Of a stretch of 64,000 nt of DNA, positions 15,886-25,322 are shown one piece after another. The notes under the pieces were generated by a model. The model saw nothing but the letters and a program-made list of their open reading frames with translations. It was not told where the DNA came from and searched no databases. This DNA is from UMGS1590 sp963558655. GTDB taxonomy: Bacteria; Bacillota; Peptococcia; Peptococcales; Peptococcaceae. Where the stretch lies: NCBI GenBank assembly GCA_963558655.1, contig CAUWHJ010000014.1, forward strand, positions 14,660-78,659. Reading direction: 5' to 3'. Position 1 is the first letter of the stretch; each line of letters opens with the position of its first letter. A program made the position numbers and the translations under genes.

Positions 15886-17802
15886 ATGGCTAAGATAGGC
15901 ACAACGTTTTCCCTCATCGATCATTTAACAGCACCGTTACAGCGAATTGAGCGTCAAGTTGCTCGTACAAAGCAGATGGTTGACACCACGGGTGCAGCGT
16001 TTGACCAGATGGGATCGCCAATCGCAGATGCCGAAGCACGACAAACACGATTTAATAACGCACTTGCTGAGGGTAATCAAAGTGCAGGAAAAATGACCAA
16101 CAGCCTGCGCAATATGGCTGCAGCTGCGCTGGGCTTTGCTACTGCGACTAATATAATCCGTGAATTTGTGCAGGTTAGTGATGAGATGACCAGCGCGGAG
16201 GCACGTTTGGCTGGTATCGTGGATGATGTAAACACCGTTGAATCCCTGTCACAAAAGGTCTATGATTCCGCGCAGCGTTCTCGTGGCGCGTATGCTTCTA
16301 CGGCGCAGTTCGTTGCTCGTGTAGGCCAGATGGCCGGTGATTTGTTTACTAACGATGAGTTGGTACGTTTTGCCGAAACGCTCAACAAACAGATGGTCAT
16401 TAACGGTACAAGTACATGGGAAGCTGAAGCGGCGATGACGCAGCTCTCACAAGCCTTGGGATCTGGTGTGCTGCGCGGCGAAGAATTGAACTCGGTCTTT
16501 GAACAGGCGCCGGGTGTTATCCGCCTCATCTCTGATTATCTTGGTGTCGAGATTGGGCAAATTCGAGACATGGCAGCCGAAGGTATGCTCACATCAGAAA
16601 TCGTCAAAAACGCTGTGCTTTCTGGTGCGGATGAGATTGATGCCGCCTTTGCAGAGATGCCAATGACTTGGGCACAGACTTGGCAGAGCTTTATTAACCA
16701 AGTAGCATGGGCGCTCAAGCCATTATCTGCTGAATGGTCAGAGTTCCTTAATACTGCCGGTGTGCAAGAGTTCATTTCCACGCTTGCCACTGGCATTGGC
16801 ATTGCTGCGAACCTTGCTGTCGCCATATTGGATGCGGCACAAAATTCCACGGTCGCCACGGTGGCATTTAAGGTGTTGGCAGCGGTGATAGGCGTTTCCC
16901 TTGTACTCGCCTTTAGCGGATTGGTAAAGGCAACCATTCTTGCTGAATCTTCCATGATTGGTGCTGCACTTAGGTCGGCAGCTGCTTTTGTTGCAGCTCA
17001 TGCACCTTTGATTGCGTTTATTGCCATTTTCGCATTGATTGTTGCCGCGGCTCAGGCCATGGGGATTTCGTTCCGTGACGTCATGCTTGATATAGCGGGG
17101 CATGTCACAGGCAGTGCTAATGTAATTCGTTGGGCTTTCCAAAATGCTTGGGAGCAGGTAAAAACAGATACCTATAATGCATTGCAGTGGATGCTTGGGA
17201 AGATTACCGATTTCCTTAACTGGGTTGCCGATAAGGTCAACGGTAGCAAGCTGCTGAATAAAATTGGTATCTCTGCAGATTATGTGGATTTCACACCAAA
17301 TTATAAAAGCTATCAGTGGGTGTCAGAACAGGAAGCCTTTGAGCGCGGCTATGCTAATGGCGTATATGGTATGAATAAGGTCTTCAACACTGTCAATGGC
17401 GCAATCTCAAGCCTAAAAGACTTCGCTGGTCAAGCCGAAGCGATCAGCGGTAGCAGCCTGCAAATCGGTGATATCCCGACTGCTGAGGATATCGGAGTTG
17501 GTGCAGGCAGTGAAGAAGCGGCCGACATCGCAGATACGAAGGACGCCAGCGAACAGACTGCAGAAAACACGAAAATCCTCGCTGAGCAGGTGAAGAAAAT
17601 TGGTTATAGCGCTGAGCTGCTTACTCAAATCGCTCGAGGTCAGGCGATGCAAAAAATAGAACAGAATATCAGGCTTGATATCAGTGCGCCAATCAACGGA
17701 ACGAACAAATCCGACGCAGACGGTTTTGTGCAGGAATTGGTTGATCAACTTGAAGTGCAGCTCAAGAACAGCAAACGCAGCCTTGCAGGGTTGGGGGTGT
17801 AA
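15886..17802 (+). CDS. Tape measure protein
   Basis: 638 residues. The N-terminus is helical (SLIDHLTAPLQRIERQVARTKQM). A tape measure domain around residues 80-290 has YDSAQRSRGAYASTAQFVARVG and GVLRGEELNSVFEQAPGVI. A hydrophobic membrane-like block lies around 300-400. The C-terminal part is helical. Length sets tail length, and this one predicts a short tail. The gene follows the chaperone frameshift pair as expected. Confidence 0.9.
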   Translation: MAKIGTTFSLIDHLTAPLQRIERQVARTKQMVDTTGAAFDQMGSPIADAEARQTRFNNALAEGNQSAGKMTNSLRNMAAAALGFATATNIIREFVQVSDEMTSAEARLAGIVDDVNTVESLSQKVYDSAQRSRGAYASTAQFVARVGQMAGDLFTNDELVRFAETLNKQMVINGTSTWEAEAAMTQLSQALGSGVLRGEELNSVFEQAPGVIRLISDYLGVEIGQIRDMAAEGMLTSEIVKNAVLSGADEIDAAFAEMPMTWAQTWQSFINQVAWALKPLSAEWSEFLNTAGVQEFISTLATGIGIAANLAVAILDAAQNSTVATVAFKVLAAVIGVSLVLAFSGLVKATILAESSMIGAALRSAAAFVAAHAPLIAFIAIFALIVAAAQAMGISFRDVMLDIAGHVTGSANVIRWAFQNAWEQVKTDTYNALQWMLGKITDFLNWVADKVNGSKLLNKIGISADYVDFTPNYKSYQWVSEQEAFERGYANGVYGMNKVFNTVNGAISSLKDFAGQAEAISGSSLQIGDIPTAEDIGVGAGSEEAADIADTKDASEQTAENTKILAEQVKKIGYSAELLTQIARGQAMQKIEQNIRLDISAPINGTNKSDADGFVQELVDQLEVQLKNSKRSLAGLGV

Positions 17803-17805
17803 GTG

Positions 17806-18606
17806 ATGCCGACAGTAAATGTAACTACGAACTCTGGCAGCTCGTTGCTTAGTGGCAGTAACGGCAATGGTGGTATGCACTCATTGTATATCGGGGATGT
17901 GCTCATGCCTATTGCGCCGGCGAAGATCACAGTCAAGATGGTTAACAAAAATACCACGATTGACTTGGCATCGGGTGGTGTCTATAAGGTGCTTAATCCG
18001 CCAGGGCTAACAGGCTATGAGTTTGAGCTGATTATTCCACATGACCAGAACAGTCTTCCCTTTGCTGTTTACGAAGATGGCTACAAGTCACCTCAGTATT
18101 TCTTTGATTTGTTCGAGAAGCTGAAAACGGCGGCTACCATTGATGAGAGCGTGTTTCCATTTATTTTCGTCGATAACTCTAACGAGCCTACACTCATTTC
18201 GACAAAATGCACACTGGAAGAATACGAAATCTCTCAGGATGCGGATGAGGACATTCTGGATTATCGTGTCAACATGAAGTTAGAGCGTTACGATGAACAC
18301 GTTACCCAATCATTTGTCCTTGTGCAAGATGAAGATGGCAGTTGGGTCGCTATTGATGAGAGTGTGCACAATGCCTTGCAAGGCGCAGCAGATGCGACGA
18401 ATGCGGCATGGAATATTATCCACATGGCGCAAGGGGCGGCAGACCTTAGCCAGCACATGAAAACGGAGACGGCAATGAAGATGTCGCAGGCGTGTGCAAC
18501 GATGATGGGCAATTTGGCGACAGTCAAAAATGCACGAGATCTGGCAGATAAAAACAGTCTTAATCCTTGTGATACCATTCCGGCGGGGACGGTGATCAAG
18601 TCATGA
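17806..18606 (+). CDS. Baseplate/tail protein (XkdP-like position)
   Basis: 266 residues. The N-terminus is beta-rich (HSLYIGDVLMPIAPAKITVKM, YEFELIIPHDQ) and resembles tail hub adaptor domains; the last 90 residues are helical and Ala/Met-rich. I see no LysM motif of XkdP. It is located between the tape measure and hub genes and overlaps the hub gene (ATGA). GTG 17803 is an alternative start. Confidence 0.65.
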   Translation: MPTVNVTTNSGSSLLSGSNGNGGMHSLYIGDVLMPIAPAKITVKMVNKNTTIDLASGGVYKVLNPPGLTGYEFELIIPHDQNSLPFAVYEDGYKSPQYFFDLFEKLKTAATIDESVFPFIFVDNSNEPTLISTKCTLEEYEISQDADEDILDYRVNMKLERYDEHVTQSFVLVQDEDGSWVAIDESVHNALQGAADATNAAWNIIHMAQGAADLSQHMKTETAMKMSQACATMMGNLATVKNARDLADKNSLNPCDTIPAGTVIKS

Positions 18607-20633
18607 GCGATGTTGTGCAGAACAGTATCCCGGTAGGTCAGCACGCTGGTGCGCACATCGAGTTATACACAGTCAATGGTGATGGCACACCGGGAAAAAT
18701 GTTTATTCCTGTGCTGTTGGATGACATTCGCATCACGAGCACTTATGATACCAACCCGTCTAAGATGGTTTTTACCGTACTCAAAGAGGGTGCGCTGAAC
18801 TTTGGCATGGGGACCAAAGCCGTGCTCCGGATGAACGATCAGATCATCTGGGTGGGCTATGTGATGTACAAGCATCGCACCAGTGATGTCAAAATCGAGT
18901 GTACCGCTTATGATCAACTTCGGTATTTGAAAAATAAGATCAATAAGTCTTTCACTGAGCAATTCAAAATCGAGGATGCCATTAAAGACATCCTTAAAGA
19001 CATGGATTTACCAATGGGCGATTTTGATGAGTTAGAAGAATGTTGGATGCAGCCGTGTGTGTATGATCAACAGGAAGCCTTGGACGTGATCGATGATCTG
19101 TGCACCGATTATTTACGCCGCTTACAGGTAAACCTTGTCTTCTTTGACAATGCTGGGGAAATTTGTTTGAGAACGTTGGATAATATGCGCGTGACCAATC
19201 AGTTTTTCACAGCAGATGAGATGAACGATTGGGATTACACGTCCAGTATCGAAAACAGTTACAACTCTATTGTTGTCGACCTATTGCAGAGTGACGGAGA
19301 AACGCATGACCGTTTTATTACCGTTGAAGATGAGGGTAACATCAACCGTTGGGGCTTGTTGCGATATATGGATAAAGACAATGAGGGCGCGACCATTGCA
19401 AAGAATAAGGCAGAATCGCTGCTCAAACTATTAAACCGCGAGACGCGAACGCTCAAGCTAAAAGAGGCTTTAGGGAATACTCAGGTGCGCGCCGGATCGT
19501 TGGTTGCTGTGAAACTCAACCTCGGCGATATGCTGCTTTATAGCTGGATGGTTGTCCAAGAGGTGACGCACACCATAGGACAGAGCGGCTATACGATGGA
19601 TATGGATGTGCGGAACTCTGCTCTTGGATTTGAGGATCCGATTTCACCAGAGGGTGTGTTCCAGGTCAACAAACCAACTTCGACTGGCTCATCCAGCACC
19701 ACCAGTGTAGGCGGCTCGGGTACCAACGAAGAGCGCACTTACAATTTTTTGCGCGCCAACGGCTTCACAGCTCAGGCAGCGTGCGGCGTCATGGGAAATA
19801 TCTGGGCCGAATCTGGATTCCAGCTTACGGTTGAAGAATATAGTGGTGGCGGCGGTTATGGCCTGATGCAGTGGACTGGTAGCCGGCGCACAAACCTAAT
19901 GAGTTGGTGCCAGTCAAATGGCAAAGATTATACTTCACTCGATGGTCAGCTTGGTTATTTTCTTTATGAATTTAATGGTGGTGATTCCACTTGGGTGGCA
20001 TATGCAAACGCACAGTGCGCAGGCGTTACAGGCTTTAAGAATTTGGTTAGCGTTGAAAGTGCAACGACACTCTTCTTGCGAGGTTTTGAGCGCGCTGGCG
20101 TGGAACGGTTGCAAGAGCGTCTTAACAAGGCGAACGAATACTATAATAAGTGGGGCAGCTATACGACGATTCCGGGAACGGATACAAGCAGCAGTGCACA
20201 AGGAAACGGTCAGTATACAGGATACATGGGCTGGCCATTTGCAAATGGCGGAGGATATATTACGCAGAATTTTTCATGGAACGGATATTCTGGTCATTTG
20301 GGGATGGATATTTCTACGAGAAGCGGTACTGGTGCGGGATCTCCTGTTCTTGCGGTTGATGGCGGTGTTGTTGCCAGTGCTGGGTGGGCAGTCAGCCATT
20401 CTACTTATGGTAATGAAGTCAACATTAAGCATAAAGATGGTTTGTATACACGCTATGCTCACCTTTCGACCATAAATGTAAGCACAGGACAAAAAGTTAG
20501 CAAAGGACAGCAGATTGGTATTGAAGGTAATACCGGAAATAGCCACGGTACGCATTTGCACATTGAAGTTCATGCGGGTATTCCAAACGGTCAAAGATAT
20601 GATCCCGCTGGATATTTACACAGAAATGGATAA
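18603..20633 (+). CDS. Baseplate hub protein with tail lysozyme and M23 peptidase domains
   Basis: 676 residues in three parts. Residues 1-350 are XkdQ/gpD-like hub. A Ser/Gly/Thr linker follows. Residues about 375-520 are a phage tail lysozyme (EERTYNFLRANGFTAQAACG, GNIWAESGF with the catalytic-type Glu, GYGLMQWTG). Residues about 540-676 are an M23 LytM-type peptidase with GHLGMDIS, SYGNEVNIKH-like text and the zinc-binding HLHIEVHAG. Two wall-cutting activities on one hub would open a Gram-positive-type or thick peptidoglycan layer on injection. Confidence 0.9.
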   Translation: MSDVVQNSIPVGQHAGAHIELYTVNGDGTPGKMFIPVLLDDIRITSTYDTNPSKMVFTVLKEGALNFGMGTKAVLRMNDQIIWVGYVMYKHRTSDVKIECTAYDQLRYLKNKINKSFTEQFKIEDAIKDILKDMDLPMGDFDELEECWMQPCVYDQQEALDVIDDLCTDYLRRLQVNLVFFDNAGEICLRTLDNMRVTNQFFTADEMNDWDYTSSIENSYNSIVVDLLQSDGETHDRFITVEDEGNINRWGLLRYMDKDNEGATIAKNKAESLLKLLNRETRTLKLKEALGNTQVRAGSLVAVKLNLGDMLLYSWMVVQEVTHTIGQSGYTMDMDVRNSALGFEDPISPEGVFQVNKPTSTGSSSTTSVGGSGTNEERTYNFLRANGFTAQAACGVMGNIWAESGFQLTVEEYSGGGGYGLMQWTGSRRTNLMSWCQSNGKDYTSLDGQLGYFLYEFNGGDSTWVAYANAQCAGVTGFKNLVSVESATTLFLRGFERAGVERLQERLNKANEYYNKWGSYTTIPGTDTSSSAQGNGQYTGYMGWPFANGGGYITQNFSWNGYSGHLGMDISTRSGTGAGSPVLAVDGGVVASAGWAVSHSTYGNEVNIKHKDGLYTRYAHLSTINVSTGQKVSKGQQIGIEGNTGNSHGTHLHIEVHAGIPNGQRYDPAGYLHRNG

Positions 20634-20644
20634 GGTGATACCTA

Positions 20645-20953
20645 ATGATCAATCCAAACAACATCAACCGATTGGCAACATTGTTGCGAGAAACCACAGA
20701 TGAAGGCATAACCGCGTCATCTCCTGCCGAAATAGTGCCTCTAAGTCTGATATCCGTTAATCCTGATAGGTGGCAAAAGGGGGTTGAACTGCCGATTCCT
20801 GCTCAATGTCTCATCTTTCCAAAAGGGCTGGGATTTGACACTCAGGATGTGGGCAAGACGTTCCTTTTTGTTCAAATGCGCAAAGATAAAGTTGGCAAAC
20901 AGTATTATTTCTGGGGCGAAAGAGGTGTGACCGGAAATGGCAATAGTACCTAA
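20645..20953 (+). CDS. Baseplate protein (DUF2577/XkdR-like)
   Basis: 102 residues, starting MINPNNINRLATLLRE, with LSVNPDRWQKGVELPIPAQCLIF-like text. DUF2577 proteins lie between hub and XkdS genes in PBSX-type phages, exactly as here. It overlaps the next gene by 17 bases. Confidence 0.8.
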   Translation: MINPNNINRLATLLRETTDEGITASSPAEIVPLSLISVNPDRWQKGVELPIPAQCLIFPKGLGFDTQDVGKTFLFVQMRKDKVGKQYYFWGERGVTGNGNST

Positions 20954-21350
20954 TTATCAGACTGGGCTTGTAATCAAGGATCTGACTGTTGAGCCGCAAC
21001 CATCTCTTACATGGGGGATGCAGTTAGATGGTAACAGGTGCATCGGAAAGAAAGACGATGTTGATGCATTACTACAAACGATTTTCTGTATTCTGTCAAC
21101 AGAGCAAGGGGCTTACTCCATCTATCCGCCAACGTATGGGCTTAAGATGCGTGATTTATATGGTAAACCTGCACCATATATTTACGCCATTTTGTGTGAC
21201 CGAATAAGAGCAGCGTTAACAATGGATGACCGTATTACAGCCGTAGATAATTTTTCGTATAGCAGCACGGGGGACGCTATGTTAATTTCTTTTTCAGTGC
21301 ACACCAATTTTACCGACGAGGAGATCAAGGGGGCTTATTATGTACGATGA
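20937..21350 (+). CDS. Baseplate protein, DUF2634/XkdS-like (gp25-like wedge)
   Basis: 137 residues with KDLTVEPQPSLTWGMQLDGNRCIGKKDDVDAL and EQGAYSIYPPTYGLKMRDL, a clear DUF2634 pattern. It is a baseplate wedge component. It overlaps xkdT by 11 bases. Confidence 0.85.
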   Translation: MAIVPNYQTGLVIKDLTVEPQPSLTWGMQLDGNRCIGKKDDVDALLQTIFCILSTEQGAYSIYPPTYGLKMRDLYGKPAPYIYAILCDRIRAALTMDDRITAVDNFSYSSTGDAMLISFSVHTNFTDEEIKGAYYVR

Positions 21351-22443
21351 TATTTCAACGCAATCTCTTTTGACCGAGCTGTTATCTCGTGTAGACAATA
21401 GCATGGACAAACGTGAATCCTCTTTGATCTATGCAACATTAGCAGCTGTGGCGCCTGAATTTTTTCAAGGCTATCTGAATCTAAGCTATATCATTGATCA
21501 GGCGTTTGCTGATACTGCTGATCGAGAGCATCTTATCTTACGAGCCAAGGAACAGGGGATCGCACCAAAAACAGCAACCTATACGGTTGTAAAAGGCAAA
21601 TTTAATATCTCTGTGCCGCAAGGGGCGCGCTTTTCGGCGCTTAATACAGAATATAATTTTTACACCATCGAGCCATGCACTCAGAATGAGGAGGATGGCT
21701 ATTTTTATGCGCAAATGCAATGTGAAACCGTTGGTGATTTGCCGGATGAATCCTATGTTGGCCCTATTACGCCTATTGATATTTCTGGCAATGTAACTGA
21801 AATCGAAGGTCTCGCAGTTGCGGAAATTGTTGAGATTATCCAACGTGGCGAGAATGAAGAAGACACAGAGACCTTCCGTAACCGATACTTTGTCGAAACA
21901 AAATGGGAACATTACGGTGGGAACATCGCAGACTATGAAAATATGTGTGCATTGATGAATGGTGTTGGTGATGTGAAGGTGATTCCTGTGTGGGACGGTG
22001 GTGGTACGGTGAAGTTGGTGCTGGTTGATACCGATATGCTGCCGCCATCTGATGAATTTATAATTCAGGCGAAAGAACAAATCGATCCACCTGAGTTAGA
22101 AGGCGAAGGTTACGGGAAAGCGCCCATCGATCATACGGTGACGGTGGTGGCAGCGGATAAGCATACCATTGACATTACGATGCAGCTCACTTATGAGGAC
22201 GGGCAGGACTGGTCCATGCTTGGCGAGCAGATCACAGAGGTCATCGAAGCCTATTTCGCAGAAACGCGAAAAGAATGGAAAGAAAGCAAAGGCTTGGTGA
22301 TCCGCATCGCACACATCGAAAGTGCTGTGCTTGATGTAGAAGGCGTTGTCGATATAACAGGTACAACCTTGAATGGTGAACAACAAAACGTCACATGCGA
22401 TGAATACGCGGTGCCGATTTTAGGGACGGTGAGTGAAGCATGA
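21340..22443 (+). CDS. Baseplate J-like protein (XkdT)
   Basis: 367 residues. SLIYATLAAVAPEF at the N-terminus, RGENEEDTETFRNRYFVETKWEHYGGN in the middle and GVGDVKVIPVWDGGGTVKLVLVD are typical of the baseplate J (gp6-like wedge) family. It forms the ring that links hub and tail fibres. Confidence 0.88.
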   Translation: MYDDISTQSLLTELLSRVDNSMDKRESSLIYATLAAVAPEFFQGYLNLSYIIDQAFADTADREHLILRAKEQGIAPKTATYTVVKGKFNISVPQGARFSALNTEYNFYTIEPCTQNEEDGYFYAQMQCETVGDLPDESYVGPITPIDISGNVTEIEGLAVAEIVEIIQRGENEEDTETFRNRYFVETKWEHYGGNIADYENMCALMNGVGDVKVIPVWDGGGTVKLVLVDTDMLPPSDEFIIQAKEQIDPPELEGEGYGKAPIDHTVTVVAADKHTIDITMQLTYEDGQDWSMLGEQITEVIEAYFAETRKEWKESKGLVIRIAHIESAVLDVEGVVDITGTTLNGEQQNVTCDEYAVPILGTVSEA

Positions 22444-23036
22444 TTGATTTGAAAACTTTGTCGGTTGATATCCTACGAAGTTGGCCACCATATCTGCAAG
22501 AAAAGTTGGAAATGCAAGAGCTGGCTGAAACGTTAAATCTGTCATTGAAAGAATTATACGCAGCTATGGATAAGGCGTATCGTAATTTCTTTGTTATGAC
22601 GGCTGATGAGGACGGCCTTGCTCGATTTGAAGATTATTATGGGATTCAGCCGCGTAATGACAGTACGCTTGAAGATCGCCGCTTAGAAATCCTTGCTAAA
22701 ATGCAGACGCGATTGCCGTATACAAAGCGTATGCTCAATCAACTCTTAAAAGCCTTGCTTGGCGAGGATATGTATACCCTAGAGATCAAAACAAGTGAAT
22801 ATCTTGTCAAAGTTACGGTTGAATTGCGGCGTAAAAACCAAGTGCAATCTGTCGCTGATCTATTGCGGCGCGTGATCCCAGCCAACATGAATTATGAAAT
22901 ACTGATACGTTACAACCAGTATTATATGCTGACAAAGTTTACTTATGAGGAATTGGCTGCGTACACTTGTGACGAGGTAAAAGAATCACCAGAGATCAAA
23001 GAAATTTACCTCGAACGTGGGGGTGAACTTATATGA
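22440..23036 (+). CDS. Tail protein DUF2313/XkdU-like
   Basis: 198 residues with LRSWPPYLQEKLEMQELAETLN and GLARFEDYYGIQPRNDSTLEDRRLEILAKM, the DUF2313 (YmfQ/XkdU) pattern. The start overlaps the XkdT stop (ATGA). It usually joins baseplate to fibre. Confidence 0.85.
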   Translation: MIDLKTLSVDILRSWPPYLQEKLEMQELAETLNLSLKELYAAMDKAYRNFFVMTADEDGLARFEDYYGIQPRNDSTLEDRRLEILAKMQTRLPYTKRMLNQLLKALLGEDMYTLEIKTSEYLVKVTVELRRKNQVQSVADLLRRVIPANMNYEILIRYNQYYMLTKFTYEELAAYTCDEVKESPEIKEIYLERGGELI

Positions 23037-23548
23037 AAGAAACACCAGAATACAAATTTAAGATACCGGAACCAGCGGATTTTGTGAACATCCCTGAATG
23101 GTGGGGTGGAGAGTCTGAAACCTTAGAGGCTACTCTAAAAGCTTTTAAGGATACGTTGGAAACGTTGAAAAGTGATGTTGACGATGCGTTAGATACATCG
23201 ATTGAAGCTTTAGAGACGCAATTAGATGAGCTTGCTAAACGTGTAACAAACAATGAGACGAATATTGAGAACCTAGAGACGGAACTCGATGCCCAAGGAA
23301 AAAAACTCACAGAGTGGTGGCTCTACCTAAAGGAGAACTACGACTACACCTGTGATATGCCAGCGGACACCTCGACCAAGCCTTACAGCTACACCGAGAC
23401 GGTCAAAGATGGCGAGACGATCAAAGGTACGCTCGTCACAACGATGAACGCAGATGACACCTATACCGAGGTGTACACCATCGGCGAGACAACGCGTACA
23501 CGGACATGGTCGAAAGCGGATAATCAGTGGAAGGGAGTGTGGAGTTGA
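23033..23548 (+). CDS. Tail fibre-like protein with coiled coil
   Basis: 171 residues. A short N-terminal segment (FKIPEPADFVNIPEWW) is followed by a long coiled coil from about residue 25 to 95 (heptads of Leu, with repeated LETQLDEL, NIENLETEL). A beta-rich C-terminal tip of about 60 residues with repeating T-E-T-V/Y strands follows. It overlaps the previous gene (ATGA). The build fits a trimeric short fibre or fibre adaptor. Confidence 0.7.
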   Translation: MKETPEYKFKIPEPADFVNIPEWWGGESETLEATLKAFKDTLETLKSDVDDALDTSIEALETQLDELAKRVTNNETNIENLETELDAQGKKLTEWWLYLKENYDYTCDMPADTSTKPYSYTETVKDGETIKGTLVTTMNADDTYTEVYTIGETTRTRTWSKADNQWKGVWS

Positions 23549-23549
23549 T

Positions 23550-24926
23550 ATGGAACCAACGATTTTAGATGCAATAAAGAACAAGGGGACGGGTATTCCA
23601 GCGCCGTCCTTAGGTGGAATCGCCTCGGCTAGTTATGAAGATGGTATTGAGATTGCGTATGATTGCAACCTGGGTTCTTATATGAATGGTGAAACATATG
23701 CATCAAACGGAGAACGAGAAGATATTGCATCGGTAACAAAGGGCGTTATGTTCCGCTATAAAACAGATAGTTATCCTATAAATCATAACGATGGAACACT
23801 TGCTTTTATAGACGAAGATATATTTCTTGTAAATGAAGATGGAAGTAAAACGGCGAAAAATAAAAGCCGTCGTGTAGTTGGTTTAGAAACAGGTAAAACC
23901 TATTATTTCACAGCGTTTCCGTACAGTACATATGGTGTCTATAATGAAATGTTAAGCAGAGCAAACTGTACTAAATGTCAATGGACAGGAACTAAAGGTA
24001 CGCTGACGGTGAATGTCACGCGGGATTTTGATTACTTACCGTTAGACGAATATACGGTGACATTGACACCAACGGCTGGCGGTGACGCCATTACAAAGAC
24101 GCAGAGCGGCGAAGGTGCTGTTGTGTTTAGTGGTGTAGAAGGCGGAGAATATACTTTATCGTTTTCAGGAGTTAATCACTTTATAGCTCCATCAAGTCAA
24201 AAAATAACTGTTAATGCAGGACAACCTAATAATTTCACTGCACAATATAAGTTACATGTAGTTTTATCAGATTTATCTTGGAATGAAATTGATGCTATAT
24301 CACAAGGTGGAAATGCTAGTAACTTTTTTTCGGTTGGTAACACAATAGATGTTCAAGTTCTTGGTCAACAAATTACTTTTATGATTTTAGGATTTAATCA
24401 AGATGCTTATAAAGGCTCAAAAGGAGAAATTGGTATAACTTTCGGTATGAAACATTTACTGAAAGATTTATATAAAATAAATTCTAGTATTAGTCCTAAT
24501 AGAAATTTTTGGGAATCTGAATTGCAATCATTTTTGGATAATGATGTATATAATAGCTTACCTTCCGATTTGAAATCTGTAATAAAACCTGCGGCAAAAC
24601 TCGCATCAATTTATAAAGACGGTATTCAACAGCAAGCGTGGGCAACTAAAAAATTGTTTTTATTAGGGGAATATGAAATAACAGGTAAAAATGACAAAAG
24701 TCATGGTGCAGAAGGACCATATTATTCCGCATATCTTCATGAAGACTTACTCGAAAAAAAGTTATCAAACGGAACTGGAGAGCCATCAAAATATTGGTTA
24801 AGAACATTACCAACAAACGATACTTTTGGAGAAACAGGTTTTTTTTGTTGTGTTAGCGATAAAGGCGAGATTCAAATAAACAATGATGTTACTGAAAATG
24901 CTCTTTGTTTTTGTTTTTGCGTTTAA
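23550..24926 (+). CDS. Tail tip protein with DUF6273 (C-type-lectin-like) domain
   Basis: 458 residues. The first 15 residues (MEPTILDAIKNKGTG) resemble the head segments of the poly-G cassettes downstream. The middle has Ig/FN3-like beta segments (LDEYTVTLTPTAGGDAITKT; EGGEYTLSFSGV). The C-terminal 190 residues are DUF6273-like, with NWEIDAISQGG-type entry, SVGNTIDVQVLGQQITFMILGF, FWESELQSFLDND, SKYWLRTLP and a Cys-rich last strand (CFCFCV). Such domains are related to C-type-lectin folds and probably bind a surface ligand. The DNA from 24140 on is clearly richer in A/T than its neighbours, suggesting a swapped module. Confidence 0.75.
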   Translation: MEPTILDAIKNKGTGIPAPSLGGIASASYEDGIEIAYDCNLGSYMNGETYASNGEREDIASVTKGVMFRYKTDSYPINHNDGTLAFIDEDIFLVNEDGSKTAKNKSRRVVGLETGKTYYFTAFPYSTYGVYNEMLSRANCTKCQWTGTKGTLTVNVTRDFDYLPLDEYTVTLTPTAGGDAITKTQSGEGAVVFSGVEGGEYTLSFSGVNHFIAPSSQKITVNAGQPNNFTAQYKLHVVLSDLSWNEIDAISQGGNASNFFSVGNTIDVQVLGQQITFMILGFNQDAYKGSKGEIGITFGMKHLLKDLYKINSSISPNRNFWESELQSFLDNDVYNSLPSDLKSVIKPAAKLASIYKDGIQQQAWATKKLFLLGEYEITGKNDKSHGAEGPYYSAYLHEDLLEKKLSNGTGEPSKYWLRTLPTNDTFGETGFFCCVSDKGEIQINNDVTENALCFCFCV

Positions 24927-24939
24927 GGAGTGAACTGTT

Positions 24940-25308
24940 TTGTACAGAATCAAAGATGCTGAATATGGTGCAATTATTGAAGAAGGTTTTAATTTTCAAT
25001 GGGCTAAACAACAACGTTTAGTAGATTTTCCAATTGTCGCTGAAAGTTTAGAAGAAGCAGATGGAGTCCGTTTGTCCGATGGCTCATTGGTTGGTATTAA
25101 AAAAGATCGTGAACCTGGCGCACCTAACATGGACAATTACACGCCACTGGTTATTGTAGAAGAAATCAGCGGTGAGCCATATATTATGCAAGAGCTTGAA
25201 GCGATGAAATCACAGCTTAATGAGGTCCATACTTATCAAACAAGCGAAACGGTGCTTAAGAATGACCTCGATACCGCTTATCGAAACGGTGTAAACGAGT
25301 ATCAGTAA
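24940..25308 (+). CDS. Small tail-associated protein
   Basis: 122 residues starting at TTG 24940 (AAGGAG site 7 bases upstream). The N-terminal half has KDAEYGAIIEEGFNFQWAKQQRL. The last 15 residues (KNDLDTAYRNGVNEYQ) match the end of the protein at 27591-27905 (KLDSAYREGVNAYV), so these two genes that bracket the poly-G array share a C-terminal module. Function unknown; possibly a fibre chaperone or XkdX-like protein. Confidence 0.6.
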   Translation: MYRIKDAEYGAIIEEGFNFQWAKQQRLVDFPIVAESLEEADGVRLSDGSLVGIKKDREPGAPNMDNYTPLVIVEEISGEPYIMQELEAMKSQLNEVHTYQTSETVLKNDLDTAYRNGVNEYQ

Positions 25309-25322
25309 GGGAGGAACATCCT

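Noticed and set aside
23550..24926. Diversity-generating retroelement acting on the DUF6273 domain
   Set aside because: No reverse transcriptase, accessory gene or template repeat of the C-terminal DNA is visible in the window.
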